Shown piece after piece: positions 38,422 through 47,144 of a stretch of DNA of 64,000 bases. The notes beneath the pieces were generated by a model that was not told the DNA's origin, ran no database searches, and was given only the letters and a program-made list of their open reading frames with translations. Each line of letters starts with the position of its first letter. Position 1 is the stretch's first letter. The translations under genes and the position numbers were made by a program. Source of the stretch: Mycobacterium sp. 852013-50091_SCH5140682 (GTDB lineage Bacteria; Actinomycetota; Actinomycetes; Mycobacteriales; Mycobacteriaceae); the NCBI RefSeq assembly GCF_001665685.1, contig NZ_LZTB01000130.1, forward strand, positions 144,982-208,981. The letters run 5' to 3'.

Positions 38422-40815
38422 GTGACTCAGAGCGCCGTCAAGTCGGTAACCGCACGCATCGCCGAAGAACTCTCGGTCGGGGAGCGCCAGGTGGCAGCTG
38501 CCGTCGCACTGCTCGACGAGGGCGCGACGGTTCCGTTCATCGCCCGATACCGCAAGGAGGTCACGGGCAGTCTCGACGACGGCCAGCTCCGCACGCTGGA
38601 AGAACGCCTGGGCTACCTGCGGGAGCTCGATCAGCGTCGCGAAGCGGTGCTGGCGTCCATCGAGGAACAGGGCAAGCTGACCGACGAGTTGCGGGCGGCG
38701 TTGCTCGCGGCGGACACCAAGGCGCGGGTTGAGGACATCTACCTGCCCTACAAGCCCAAGCGGCGCACCAAGGCGCAGATCGCCAAAGAAGCGGGCCTGG
38801 AACCGCTGGCCGACCGGCTACTGGCCGACCCGACGCTGGTGCCCGACGAGCTGGCCGCGGAGTTCGTCAACGAGAACGTCGCCGACGCTGCCGCCGCCCT
38901 CGACGGCGCGCGCCACATCCTCATCGAGCGGGCCTCCGAGGACGCCGAGCTGGTCGGCGCGAGCCGTGAGAAGTTCTGGGCCGACGGGGCGCTGCGGACC
39001 GCTCCGTGGTCGGAGGAGGCTGCGAAAAGTCCTGCGGCCCAGAAGTTCCGCGACTACTTCGAGTTCTCCGAGCCGCTGGAGAACATGCCGTCGCACCGCG
39101 TGCTGGCCGTGCTGCGCGGCGAGAAGGAGGAAGCGCTTGCGCTGACCTTCGACGGCGGCGACGACGAGATCTACCAAGCCATGATCGCCAAGTCGCTCGG
39201 CATCGACCTGGCGGCCAACGCTCCCGCCACGCCGTGGCTGGCGACCACCGTCAGGCTGGCCTGGCGGGCCAAGCTGATGATCTCGGCAGCCGTCGACGCC
39301 CGGATGCGGCTGCGGCAGCGGGCCGAGGACGAGGCTGTGGCGGTATTCGCGCGCAACCTCAAGGACCTGCTGCTGGCCGCCCCCGCGGGCACCCGCACCA
39401 CACTCGGACTCGATCCGGGCTTCCGCACCGGCGTGAAGGTGGCCGTGGTGGACGCCACCGGCAAGGTGGTCGACACGTGCGCGATCTTCCCGCATCAGCC
39501 GCAGAAGCAGTGGGATCAGGCCAAGGCGACGCTCGCCGCCCTGGTCGCGCGGCACGGTGTCGAGCTGATCGCCGTCGGCAACGGCACCGCATCACGCGAA
39601 ACCGATGCGCTGGCAGCCGAACTCATCGCAGACATCCGCGCGGCAGGCGCACCCGCGCCCACCAAGGCGATGGTGAGTGAGGCCGGGGCGTCGGTGTACT
39701 CGGCGTCGGCTTATGCCGCCCAGGAACTGCCCGAACTCGACGTGACGCTGCGCGGTGCGGTCTCGATCGCGCGCCGGCTGCAGGACCCACTGGCCGAGCT
39801 GGTGAAGATCGACCCCAAGTCCATCGGCGTCGGGCAATACCAGCACGACGTCACACCCGGCTCCCTGGCTCGCAGCCTCGACGCGGTCGTCGAGGACGCC
39901 GTGAACGCGGTCGGCGTGGATCTCAACACCGCCTCTGTGCCCTTGCTGGCCCGGGTGTCCGGGGTCACCGAATCGCTGGCCGCCGCCATCGTGGCGCACC
40001 GCGAGAGCTCGGGTGCGTTCCGGAGCCGCAAGGCGCTGCTCAACGTTCCCCGGCTGGGTCCCAAGGCTTTCGAACAGTGCGCAGGATTCCTGCGGATCCG
40101 CGACGGGGAAGACCCGCTGGACGCCTCCGGCGTGCACCCCGAGTCCTACCCGGTGGTCCGCAAGATCCTGGACCGCTCCGGGGTGACGCTGACCGAGCTG
40201 ATCGGCAACGAGCGGACCCTGCGGTCGCTCAAACCCGCCGACTTCGCCGACGAGCGGTTCGGTGTACCCACCGTCACCGACATCCTGGGCGAGCTGGAGA
40301 AGCCCGGGCGCGACCCGCGGCCCGCGTTCTCCACGGCCACGTTCGCCGCGGGCGTGGAGAAGGTCGGCGACCTCAAGCCGGGCATGGTCCTCGAAGGCGT
40401 GGTGACCAACGTGGCGGCCTTCGGGGCGTTCGTTGATGTGGGCGTGCACCAGGACGGCCTGGTCCACGTCTCAGCCATGGCCGACCGCTTCATCTCCGAT
40501 CCTCACGAGGTGGTGAAGTCCGGCCAGGTCGTGCGGGTCAAGGTGCTCGACGTCGACGTGGACCGCCAGCGGATCAGCTTGACGCTGCGCCTCAACGACA
40601 CCCCGGAGCGTGAGCAGGGCAAGAAACCCGAGCGTGGCGCGGACAACCGTGGCGGCAACCAGAACCGCGGCGGTGGCAACAACCGCCGCGACGGCGGCAA
40701 TCAGGCTCGCGGTAACCAGGCACGCGGTCGCGGCAATGACTCGCGGCGCCGGGAGGCGAACCCGCCTTCAGGCTCGATGGCTGATGCCTTGCGCAAGGCG
40801 GGCTTCGGGAAGTAG
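38422..40815 (+). CDS. tex: Tex, transcription accessory RNA-binding protein
   Basis: 797 residues with a GTG start. In order: the N-terminal Tex helical region (ERQVAAAVALLDEGATVPFIARYRKEVTGSLDDGQL is diagnostic), a YqgF/RNase H-like domain (LGLDPGFRTGVKVAVVD), helix-hairpin-helix repeats (VGQYQHDVTPGSLARSLDAVVEDAVNAVGVDLNTASVPLL), and an S1 RNA-binding domain (GMVLEGVVTNVAAFGAFVDVGVHQDGLVHVS). The last 70 residues are an RGG/N-rich basic tail, common in mycobacterial RNA-binding proteins. Tex interacts with nucleic acid and RNA polymerase and is related to eukaryotic Spt6. Confidence 0.95.
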   Translation: MTQSAVKSVTARIAEELSVGERQVAAAVALLDEGATVPFIARYRKEVTGSLDDGQLRTLEERLGYLRELDQRREAVLASIEEQGKLTDELRAALLAADTKARVEDIYLPYKPKRRTKAQIAKEAGLEPLADRLLADPTLVPDELAAEFVNENVADAAAALDGARHILIERASEDAELVGASREKFWADGALRTAPWSEEAAKSPAAQKFRDYFEFSEPLENMPSHRVLAVLRGEKEEALALTFDGGDDEIYQAMIAKSLGIDLAANAPATPWLATTVRLAWRAKLMISAAVDARMRLRQRAEDEAVAVFARNLKDLLLAAPAGTRTTLGLDPGFRTGVKVAVVDATGKVVDTCAIFPHQPQKQWDQAKATLAALVARHGVELIAVGNGTASRETDALAAELIADIRAAGAPAPTKAMVSEAGASVYSASAYAAQELPELDVTLRGAVSIARRLQDPLAELVKIDPKSIGVGQYQHDVTPGSLARSLDAVVEDAVNAVGVDLNTASVPLLARVSGVTESLAAAIVAHRESSGAFRSRKALLNVPRLGPKAFEQCAGFLRIRDGEDPLDASGVHPESYPVVRKILDRSGVTLTELIGNERTLRSLKPADFADERFGVPTVTDILGELEKPGRDPRPAFSTATFAAGVEKVGDLKPGMVLEGVVTNVAAFGAFVDVGVHQDGLVHVSAMADRFISDPHEVVKSGQVVRVKVLDVDVDRQRISLTLRLNDTPEREQGKKPERGADNRGGNQNRGGGNNRRDGGNQARGNQARGRGNDSRRREANPPSGSMADALRKAGFGK

Positions 40816-40876
40816 CGACGACGCGGCGCCGGCGGCACGCTCGCGGAGGATTTCGGCTGCCAGGTAGTTTCGGAGC

Positions 40877-41674
40877 ATGGACAATCCGGTTGCCGTCGTC
40901 ACCGGAGCGAGCCGTGGCGCGGGCCGAGGCATCGCGGCGGCGCTGATCGCCTCTGGTTGGCAGGTGTATGCCACGAGTCGGACCGTGACCGATGCGGACG
41001 GCGCCATCGCCGTGCCACTCGACCACGCCGACGACGCGGCGGTGGGCGCGCTGTTCGAGCGGATCGCGGCCGAGCACGGCCGGCTGGACCTCCTGGTCAA
41101 CAACGCCGCCGCCGTCCACGATGAACTCACCAGCCCGAAGCCGTTCTGGGAGAAACCGATTGCGTTGGCCGACGTGCTCGATGTCGGGCTGCGCTCGGCC
41201 TACATCGCCTCCTGGTACGCCGCGCCACTGCTGCTCGCCGCGGACAAGGGGCTGATCGCGTTCACCTCATCGCCGGGTTCGGTGTGCTACATGCACGGCC
41301 CGGCCTACGGGGCCCAAAAGGCCGGTGTGGACAAGCTCGCCGCCGACATGGCGGTCGACTTCCGGGGCACCGGCGTGGCCACAGTGTCGATCTGGATGGG
41401 CATCCTGCTCACCGAGAAACTGCGCGCTGCGTTCGACGGACACCCCGAGGCCCTCGCCAAGACCGCCGAGCACGCCGAAACCCCGCAATTCACAGGGTAT
41501 TTGATCAACGCGCTCTATCACGATCCTGAGTTGGCCGCATTATCGGGCCATACCGTCATCGGTGCCGAACTCGCCCACCGCTACGGGATCACCGACGAGG
41601 GTGGCCGGGTCCCGCCGTCGCACCGTGACATGCTGGGCGCGCCGCGCGAACCCAGTTCGGTCGAGGTGCGCTGA
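40877..41674 (+). CDS. SDR-family oxidoreductase
   Basis: 265 residues. The NADP-binding motif is VVTGASRGAGRGIA, followed by LLVNNAA and the catalytic pattern AFTSSPGSVCYMHGPAYGAQKAGVDKL (Ser, Tyr and Lys present). It belongs to classical SDRs; the C-terminus with AELAHRYGITDEGGRVPPSHRDMLGAP is typical of a mycobacterial subgroup of unknown substrate. It follows tex in the same direction after 61 bp. Confidence 0.88.
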   Translation: MDNPVAVVTGASRGAGRGIAAALIASGWQVYATSRTVTDADGAIAVPLDHADDAAVGALFERIAAEHGRLDLLVNNAAAVHDELTSPKPFWEKPIALADVLDVGLRSAYIASWYAAPLLLAADKGLIAFTSSPGSVCYMHGPAYGAQKAGVDKLAADMAVDFRGTGVATVSIWMGILLTEKLRAAFDGHPEALAKTAEHAETPQFTGYLINALYHDPELAALSGHTVIGAELAHRYGITDEGGRVPPSHRDMLGAPREPSSVEVR

Positions 41675-41866
41675 GCGGCGAACACGGCCGAATCGCCCGT
41701 AGGAATTCTGCATTCTGATCACCGCCGAGAAAGCGCATGTGACCTGCGGAGGAGCCGTGGCGCTGAGCGAGGACGGCACCTGGGATCCGGTCAAAAGTCG
41801 TGTCGCAGCTCGCTGGCGCGCGGACAATGCTTGTACACAGGTGAATTCGCTGAGATGGGGAGGATC

Positions 41867-43057
41867 ATGCGTGGACGAGGTTTACTTCGACTGATGGCAA
41901 TCGTCGGTGTGGCGGGTATGACGGCGTGCAGCACCACCACCAACGGCGGCGGGAACAGCACCAAAGAGTCTGCGCAGTCCCAGGCGCCGTCCATCGCCGA
42001 GGAAGCGTTCGGCCAAGCGGGCGGCGCTCCGGTGACCCGCTACACGCTCGACAGCGGGCACGGCATGCAGGTGCGAATTCTCAACTACGGCGGCATCATT
42101 CAGTCGATCGACGTTCCCGACCGCAACGGGCACGCCAACAACGTGGTGCTCGGTTTCCCGAATCTGGAGGGATATCTCGACAACACCGGTGACGCCAAGA
42201 CGTACTTCGGGGCCATCATCGGCCGCTACGGCAACCGGATCGCCAAGGGCGCCTTCTCGCTCAACGGCACGCAGCATCACGTTCCGATCAACAACAACGG
42301 CAACAGCCTGCACGGCGGCGCCGTCGGATTCGACTCGAAGGTGTGGCAGGCCACCCCGCAGAACGCCAACGGCAGCGTCGGTCTCAAACTCCAATACCTC
42401 AGTCCGGCAGGTGAAATGGGGTATCCAGGAGCACTGACCACCACGGTCACCTACACCGTGGATCAGAACAACCAACTGCGCATCGACTATCACGCGACCA
42501 CCGATGCTCCGACCGTGGTCAATCTGACCAATCACAGCTACTTCAACCTGGCGGGGGAGGACGCGCTCAACATCTACGACCACAAGCTCACCCTCAACGC
42601 CGACAACTACACCCCGACCGATGCCACGCAGATCCCGACCGGCCAGATCGCCCCGGTGAAAGGCACGCCGTTCGACTTCACGGCACCGACCCCGATCGGC
42701 GCGCACATCACCGCCGACGACCCTCAACTGTTACTGGCGCACGGTTACGACCACAACTGGGTGATCAACCGCGGCAACGACACCGGCCTGGTGCAGGCGG
42801 CCAAGGCCGAGGATCCCCAGACCGGTCGCACCTTGACCGTCTCCACGACCGAGCCCGGGGTGCAGTTCTACACGTCGAACTTCCTGGTCGGCGCGTTCAC
42901 CGGCACCAGCGGCCACATCTACCGGCAAGGCGCGGGCTTCACGATGGAAACACAACACTTCCCCGACTCGCCCAACCAGCCGAGCTTCCCGTCGACCATC
43001 CTCAATCCAGGCCAAACCTACGCCTCGACAACAATTTTCGCGTTCGGCACCGAATAG
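41867..43057 (+). CDS. Lipoprotein aldose 1-epimerase (mutarotase)
   Basis: 396 residues from the ATG at 41867 (GGGGAGG upstream). A signal peptide ends in the lipobox-like GMTAC, and a Ser/Gly/Asn-rich linker follows. The GalM-type mutarotase fold is complete: YGGIIQSIDVPDRNG, FGAIIGRYGNRIAKG, NSLHGGAVGFDSKVW, the acid His in VNLTNHSYFNLAG, DHNWVIN and the base Glu in TMETQHFPDSPNQPSFPS. Most GalM proteins are cytoplasmic; this one is exported and membrane-anchored, suggesting action on sugars in the envelope or medium. It faces glgP tail to tail. Confidence 0.9.
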   Translation: MRGRGLLRLMAIVGVAGMTACSTTTNGGGNSTKESAQSQAPSIAEEAFGQAGGAPVTRYTLDSGHGMQVRILNYGGIIQSIDVPDRNGHANNVVLGFPNLEGYLDNTGDAKTYFGAIIGRYGNRIAKGAFSLNGTQHHVPINNNGNSLHGGAVGFDSKVWQATPQNANGSVGLKLQYLSPAGEMGYPGALTTTVTYTVDQNNQLRIDYHATTDAPTVVNLTNHSYFNLAGEDALNIYDHKLTLNADNYTPTDATQIPTGQIAPVKGTPFDFTAPTPIGAHITADDPQLLLAHGYDHNWVINRGNDTGLVQAAKAEDPQTGRTLTVSTTEPGVQFYTSNFLVGAFTGTSGHIYRQGAGFTMETQHFPDSPNQPSFPSTILNPGQTYASTTIFAFGTE

Positions 43058-43147
43058 CCCGGAGCCCCGGCGGCGATGGCGTCTCAGATGATCGCCACGA
43101 TCAAAACACCGGCCACCACGAACACCCGGGGTACCAAGCCGCGGCGC

Positions 43148-45634
43148 CTAATCCGTGACGGTCACCGGGATGACGCCCCAGATGTCGTCGCAGTACTCGG
43201 TGATCGCCCGGTCCGACGAGAACTTGCCGCTGCGCGCGGTGTTCATGATCGACATGCGGGTCCACGCCTCCGTGTCGCGCCACGCGGTGCTGACCCGCTC
43301 CTGGCATTCGACATAGGAGGCGTAGTCGGCCAGCACGAGGAACGGGTCGTCATGGCGCAGGTTGTCGACCAACGGCCGGAACACGTCGGTGTCACCGTGG
43401 GAGAAGGTGCCGTCGGCGATCAGGTCGAGAACCGCTGCGAGTTCTGGATTGCCCGCCACGTAGTCCGACGGTCGGTAGCCGTCCCGCTTGATCTGCTCAA
43501 CCTCGTCGACGGTCAGGCCGAACAGGAAGAAGTTCTCGGCGCCGACCTCGTCGCGCATCTCGACGTTGGCGCCGTCGAGGGTGCCGATGGTCAGCGCACC
43601 GTTGATCATGAACTTCATGTTGCCGGTGCCCGAGGCTTCCTTGCCGGCAGTCGAGATCTGTTCGGAGACATCGGCAGCCGGGTAGATGAACTCCGCGTTC
43701 TGCACGTTGAAGTTCGGCACGAAGGCGACCTTGAGGAACCGGTTGACGTCCGGATCGTTGTTCACCGTCTCGCCGACGGCGTTGATGAGCTTGATGATCC
43801 GCTTGGCCAGGAAATAGCCGGGCGCGGCCTTACCGCCGAACACGAAGGCACGGGGCACGATATCCAGCCCGGGATTCTGCTTGAGACGGTGGTACTGCGT
43901 GACGATGTTCAACACGTTGAGGTGCTGGCGCTTGTACTCGTGAATGCGCTTGACCTGGATGTCGAACAGCCAGTCGGGGTTCAGCTCCACTCCGGCCGTC
44001 GACGCGACGTACGCCGCCAACCGGGCCTTGTTGTCCCGCTTGACAGCTCGCCACTGGGCGCGGAACGCGGGATCGTCGGCGTAGGCCTCCAGTCCGCGCA
44101 GCTTGGTCAGATCCTGCAGCCAGCCGTCGCCGATGGTGTCGTCGAGCAGGCTGCGTAACCCCGGGTTGGCCAGCGCCAGGAACCGGCGCGGCGTCACACC
44201 GTTGGTCTTGTTGGAGAACCGCTCGGGCCACAGCTCGTAGAAGTCTTTGAGGACACTGGATTTCAGCAGTTCCGAGTGCAGTGCCGCGACGCCGTTGACG
44301 GCATGGCTGCCGACGGTGGCCAGATGCGCCATCCGTACGCTCTTGCCGTTGTCCTCACCGATCAGCGACATCCGGCGCAGCCGGTCGGCGTCACCCGGGA
44401 ACTTGGCGGCAACCTCGTCGAGGAAGCGGCGGTTGATCTCGTAGATGATCTCCAGGTGTCGCGGCAGCGATTCTCCGAACATGCCCAGCGGCCAGGTCTC
44501 CAGTGCCTCCGGCAGCAGGGTGTGGTTGGTGTAGCCGAAGGAGGCGACGGTGATGTCCCACGCCTCGTCCCAGCTCAGCTGCCGCTCGTCGACCAGCAGC
44601 CGCATCAGCTCGGCCACCCCGATCGACGGGTGAGTGTCGTTGAGCTGCAACGCGAACCGCTCGGGCAGCTCGTGCACCGAAACGTCGGCCAGGTCGTCGA
44701 GGATGTGCAGCACGTGCTGCAGTGAGCAGGATACGAAGAAGTACTGCTGCAGCAGACGCAGACGCTTGCCTGCCTCGGGCTCGTCGTTGGGATAGAGCAC
44801 CTTGGTCACGGTCTCCGAGGTGACCTCGTCCTCGACGGCCTTGTAGTAGTCGCCGGTGTTGAACGCCTCGAGGGCGAACGACTTGACGGCCCGGGCGCTC
44901 CACAGCGTCAGCACGTTGCACGTCTTCACGCCGTAGCCCTGGATGGGGGTGTCGTAGGCGACGCCCTTGATCACGCGCCCCGGCACCCACCGCACGCGGT
45001 CATGCCCGGCCTCGTCGGTGTAGTGCTCGGCGAAGCCGCCCCAGTTCACCTCATAGCTCACATCGGGTTTGGCGATCTCCCAAGGGTTTCCGTTGTCGAG
45101 CCAGTTGTCGGTCTTCTCGACCTGCCAGCCGTCGTGGATCTCCTGGTCGAAGATGCCGAACTCGTAGCGAATGCCATAACCGATCGCCGGTCGCTCCAGC
45201 GTCGCCAGCGAATCCAGATAGCACGCCGCGAGCCGGCCGAGGCCACCGTTGCCCAGGCCCGGCTCCTCTTCGCGGGCCAGCACCTCGTCGAGATCCTGAC
45301 CGAGCTCGGCCAGCGCGGCGCGGGCCGCGGATTCGATCTGCAGGTTCAGCAGATTGGCGCCCAGCTGCGGTCCCATCAGGAACTCGGCCGACAGATAGCA
45401 GGTGACCTTACGGCCCAGATCGAGCGACGTCTGGGTCGACGCGACCCGGTTGTCCTGCATGCGGTCCCGCACTGCCAGCGCCAGCGCGCGGTAGTAGTGC
45501 TCCGGGCGCAGGGCGGCGGCCGGACGGCCGATCGAATACCGCAGGTGGTCGACGATGCCGCGCCGCAGGGCGTCGGCAGACAGGCCGGTGCGGCTACGTT
45601 CGGCTGTGGGTGCGTTCTGGGCGACGTCGGTCAT
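43148..45634 (-). CDS. glgP: Glycogen/maltodextrin phosphorylase
   Basis: 828 residues, normal for the family (GT35). N-terminal YYRALALAVRDRM, then FLMGPQLGANLLNL and GNGGLGRLAACYLDSLATL, and the pyridoxal-phosphate site EASGTGNMKFMINGALTIGTLDGANVEM with the Schiff-base Lys. It releases glucose 1-phosphate from alpha-1,4-glucans using phosphate. The gene stands apart from other glg genes here; a small lipoprotein gene lies 76 bp upstream on the same strand and the epimerase is convergent. Confidence 0.95.
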   Translation of the reverse strand: MTDVAQNAPTAERSRTGLSADALRRGIVDHLRYSIGRPAAALRPEHYYRALALAVRDRMQDNRVASTQTSLDLGRKVTCYLSAEFLMGPQLGANLLNLQIESAARAALAELGQDLDEVLAREEEPGLGNGGLGRLAACYLDSLATLERPAIGYGIRYEFGIFDQEIHDGWQVEKTDNWLDNGNPWEIAKPDVSYEVNWGGFAEHYTDEAGHDRVRWVPGRVIKGVAYDTPIQGYGVKTCNVLTLWSARAVKSFALEAFNTGDYYKAVEDEVTSETVTKVLYPNDEPEAGKRLRLLQQYFFVSCSLQHVLHILDDLADVSVHELPERFALQLNDTHPSIGVAELMRLLVDERQLSWDEAWDITVASFGYTNHTLLPEALETWPLGMFGESLPRHLEIIYEINRRFLDEVAAKFPGDADRLRRMSLIGEDNGKSVRMAHLATVGSHAVNGVAALHSELLKSSVLKDFYELWPERFSNKTNGVTPRRFLALANPGLRSLLDDTIGDGWLQDLTKLRGLEAYADDPAFRAQWRAVKRDNKARLAAYVASTAGVELNPDWLFDIQVKRIHEYKRQHLNVLNIVTQYHRLKQNPGLDIVPRAFVFGGKAAPGYFLAKRIIKLINAVGETVNNDPDVNRFLKVAFVPNFNVQNAEFIYPAADVSEQISTAGKEASGTGNMKFMINGALTIGTLDGANVEMRDEVGAENFFLFGLTVDEVEQIKRDGYRPSDYVAGNPELAAVLDLIADGTFSHGDTDVFRPLVDNLRHDDPFLVLADYASYVECQERVSTAWRDTEAWTRMSIMNTARSGKFSSDRAITEYCDDIWGVIPVTVTD

Positions 45635-45710
45635 GGCGGGCAGTCTGACAGCTGCACGTGCACGGCATACCTGTAATGGGCGTCTGGCAAGTGAACTGCC
45701 ACCGGGTGCG

Positions 45711-46397
45711 TCAGACGTTCTGCTTCATCAACTGGTCGCGGCGCTGCTTGGCCCAGTCGCCCATCTGAAATCCCGGCTGGTAATCGCACACCGAAAGCGC
45801 CAGTGCCGCACGCGAAGTCACTGCCAACCCGTAGTCGCAGTTCCACCCCGGCCGGGTCATCGCCCACGTCAGCACGCCGTCGGCGGGTGTGGTCACCGCT
45901 TCGAGCCGCATCGCCCGGGACGGTCCGGTCGGCGAGATGCCCACGGCGTTGGTCGTGCAGCCCGACACCGCGCTCGACCCGTCGCGCACCACCGCGGGAA
46001 CATCGAGATCCTCCTCGTAGGTGCTCACCGTCTCGGCCATCATCACCCCGCCCGACGTGCGGTACCCGGTCTCGGCGTGATCGGCCGCACCGGGCGGGAT
46101 CAGAGGCGAACCGAGGAACAGGGTTGCCGCCGTGCATTCCTGGGGCTGGGCCGCGGTGAAGTAGCTCGTCCCCAACGGAATCTGCGATGCGGGTCCGGCC
46201 GGTGTCCGGGTGCCCTCGGCCAGCAGCAGGGTTCGGGCCGGCACGACGGGGTGGGACTGCGCACGATTGGCAGCGCCCGACACCACGTCGGTGCAGCCGC
46301 TCAGCAGGCCCGCGGCCAGCACCGAGACAGTGACGACGCGCAGGTTCACCCTGCGCGGGGCGGCTGGTGCGTCGCTCACTTTCACGCGCACCACCAT
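45711..46397 (-). CDS. Mycobacterial lipoprotein of unknown function
   Basis: 228 residues from the ATG at 46397, with GGAGG four bases upstream. A signal peptide (RRVNLRVVTVSVLAAGLLSGC) ends in the lipobox LLSGC. The mature part has several cysteines (QECTAATLF, SGCTTNAVG, WNCDYGLAV, SVCDYQPGFQ) that could form disulphides outside the membrane. The C-terminus GFQMGDWAKQRRDQLMKQ is amphipathic. I do not recognise a functional family. It is divergent from the PaaI-type thioesterase gene across 42 bp. Confidence 0.8.
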   Translation of the reverse strand: MVVRVKVSDAPAAPRRVNLRVVTVSVLAAGLLSGCTDVVSGAANRAQSHPVVPARTLLLAEGTRTPAGPASQIPLGTSYFTAAQPQECTAATLFLGSPLIPPGAADHAETGYRTSGGVMMAETVSTYEEDLDVPAVVRDGSSAVSGCTTNAVGISPTGPSRAMRLEAVTTPADGVLTWAMTRPGWNCDYGLAVTSRAALALSVCDYQPGFQMGDWAKQRRDQLMKQNV

Positions 46398-46427
46398 GTC
46401 ACCTCCGGATCGGGAGACCGCAGGCAA

Positions 46428-46433
46428 TACGGT
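46428..46433 (+). promoter_or_regulatory. -10 box of a leaderless thioesterase promoter
   Basis: TACGGT ends six bases before the GTG at 46440. The spacing predicts transcription starting on the start codon and supports the choice of this GTG. Confidence 0.45.
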
Positions 46434-46439
46434 GACGGG

Positions 46440-47060
46440 GTGTCCACTGACAGCGCGCACCCCGGCGGAGGATTCAACCCGCCGGATCCCACGACCCGCG
46501 GTGGACCCGACTACGGCCGCTTCGTCGAGGCAGTGCGCACGCTGCAGGACCACGCCAAGGCCGCCGACGCGCCCGACGCGGTGATCAGCGAGGCCGCCGA
46601 CCTGATCGAGAAGGTGTCGGCCCTGCTGGCGCCATACGACGCCGACGAATGGAACTCACCGTCGGGCCGGCGCATGGACCTGCCCAACCGCGGCAGCGTC
46701 TCTACGGTGCCGACGCAGCTGCACGTCACCGCCGACCAGCGGATCGCGGGCACGGCGTACTTCCGACGGTTCCACCTCGGCCGCAACGGCGCGGTGCACG
46801 GCGGCCAGCTGTCCCTGATGTTCGATTCACTGCTCGGCTTCACCGCGGCCAAACTCACCCGCAACCCCTACCAGCGCACGGCCTACCTGCACGTCGACTA
46901 CCGCAAGATCGTGCCGATCGAGAAAGAACTGCAGGTCGAGGCGGGTATTGACCGTATCGACGGCCGCAAGATCTTCGTCGTCGGACGGCTCCGCAACGGC
47001 GAGGACGTGCTCACAGAGGCCGAGGCACTGTTTGTGCGGCTCAAACCAGGGCAGCCTTGA
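46440..47060 (+). CDS. PaaI-type hotdog thioesterase
   Basis: 206 residues, GTG start. A 100-residue N-terminal helical part precedes a hotdog domain with GRNGAVHGGQLSLMFDSLLGFTAAKL (the HGG motif and Asp of PaaI-like acyl-CoA thioesterases) and TAYLHVDYRKIVPIEKELQVEAGID. It matches M. tuberculosis Rv2614A in position directly upstream of thrS. It probably hydrolyses an acyl-CoA; the acyl group is unknown. Confidence 0.87.
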   Translation: MSTDSAHPGGGFNPPDPTTRGGPDYGRFVEAVRTLQDHAKAADAPDAVISEAADLIEKVSALLAPYDADEWNSPSGRRMDLPNRGSVSTVPTQLHVTADQRIAGTAYFRRFHLGRNGAVHGGQLSLMFDSLLGFTAAKLTRNPYQRTAYLHVDYRKIVPIEKELQVEAGIDRIDGRKIFVVGRLRNGEDVLTEAEALFVRLKPGQP

Positions 47061-47095
47061 CCCCATCGGGCTCGGGGCGCGGGTCGCCCCACCGA

Positions 47096-47101
47096 TAGCA
47101 T
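47096..47101 (+). promoter_or_regulatory. -10 box upstream of thrS
   Basis: TAGCAT lies 43 bp before the thrS ATG, predicting a 5' leader of about 37 bases. No T-box or other leader structure fits in that space. Confidence 0.4.
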
Positions 47102-47144
47102 GGTCGCGATCGTATTGCGCCCCGCAACCATAGGAGAGTCCCCG

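Noticed and set aside
43076..43147. Hydrophobic 17-residue frame on the minus strand behind glgP
   Set aside because: Too short, with no start signal; probably chance.
47061..47144. T-box or other riboswitch upstream of thrS
   Set aside because: The gap is only 84 bp, without the stem or conserved T-box sequence.
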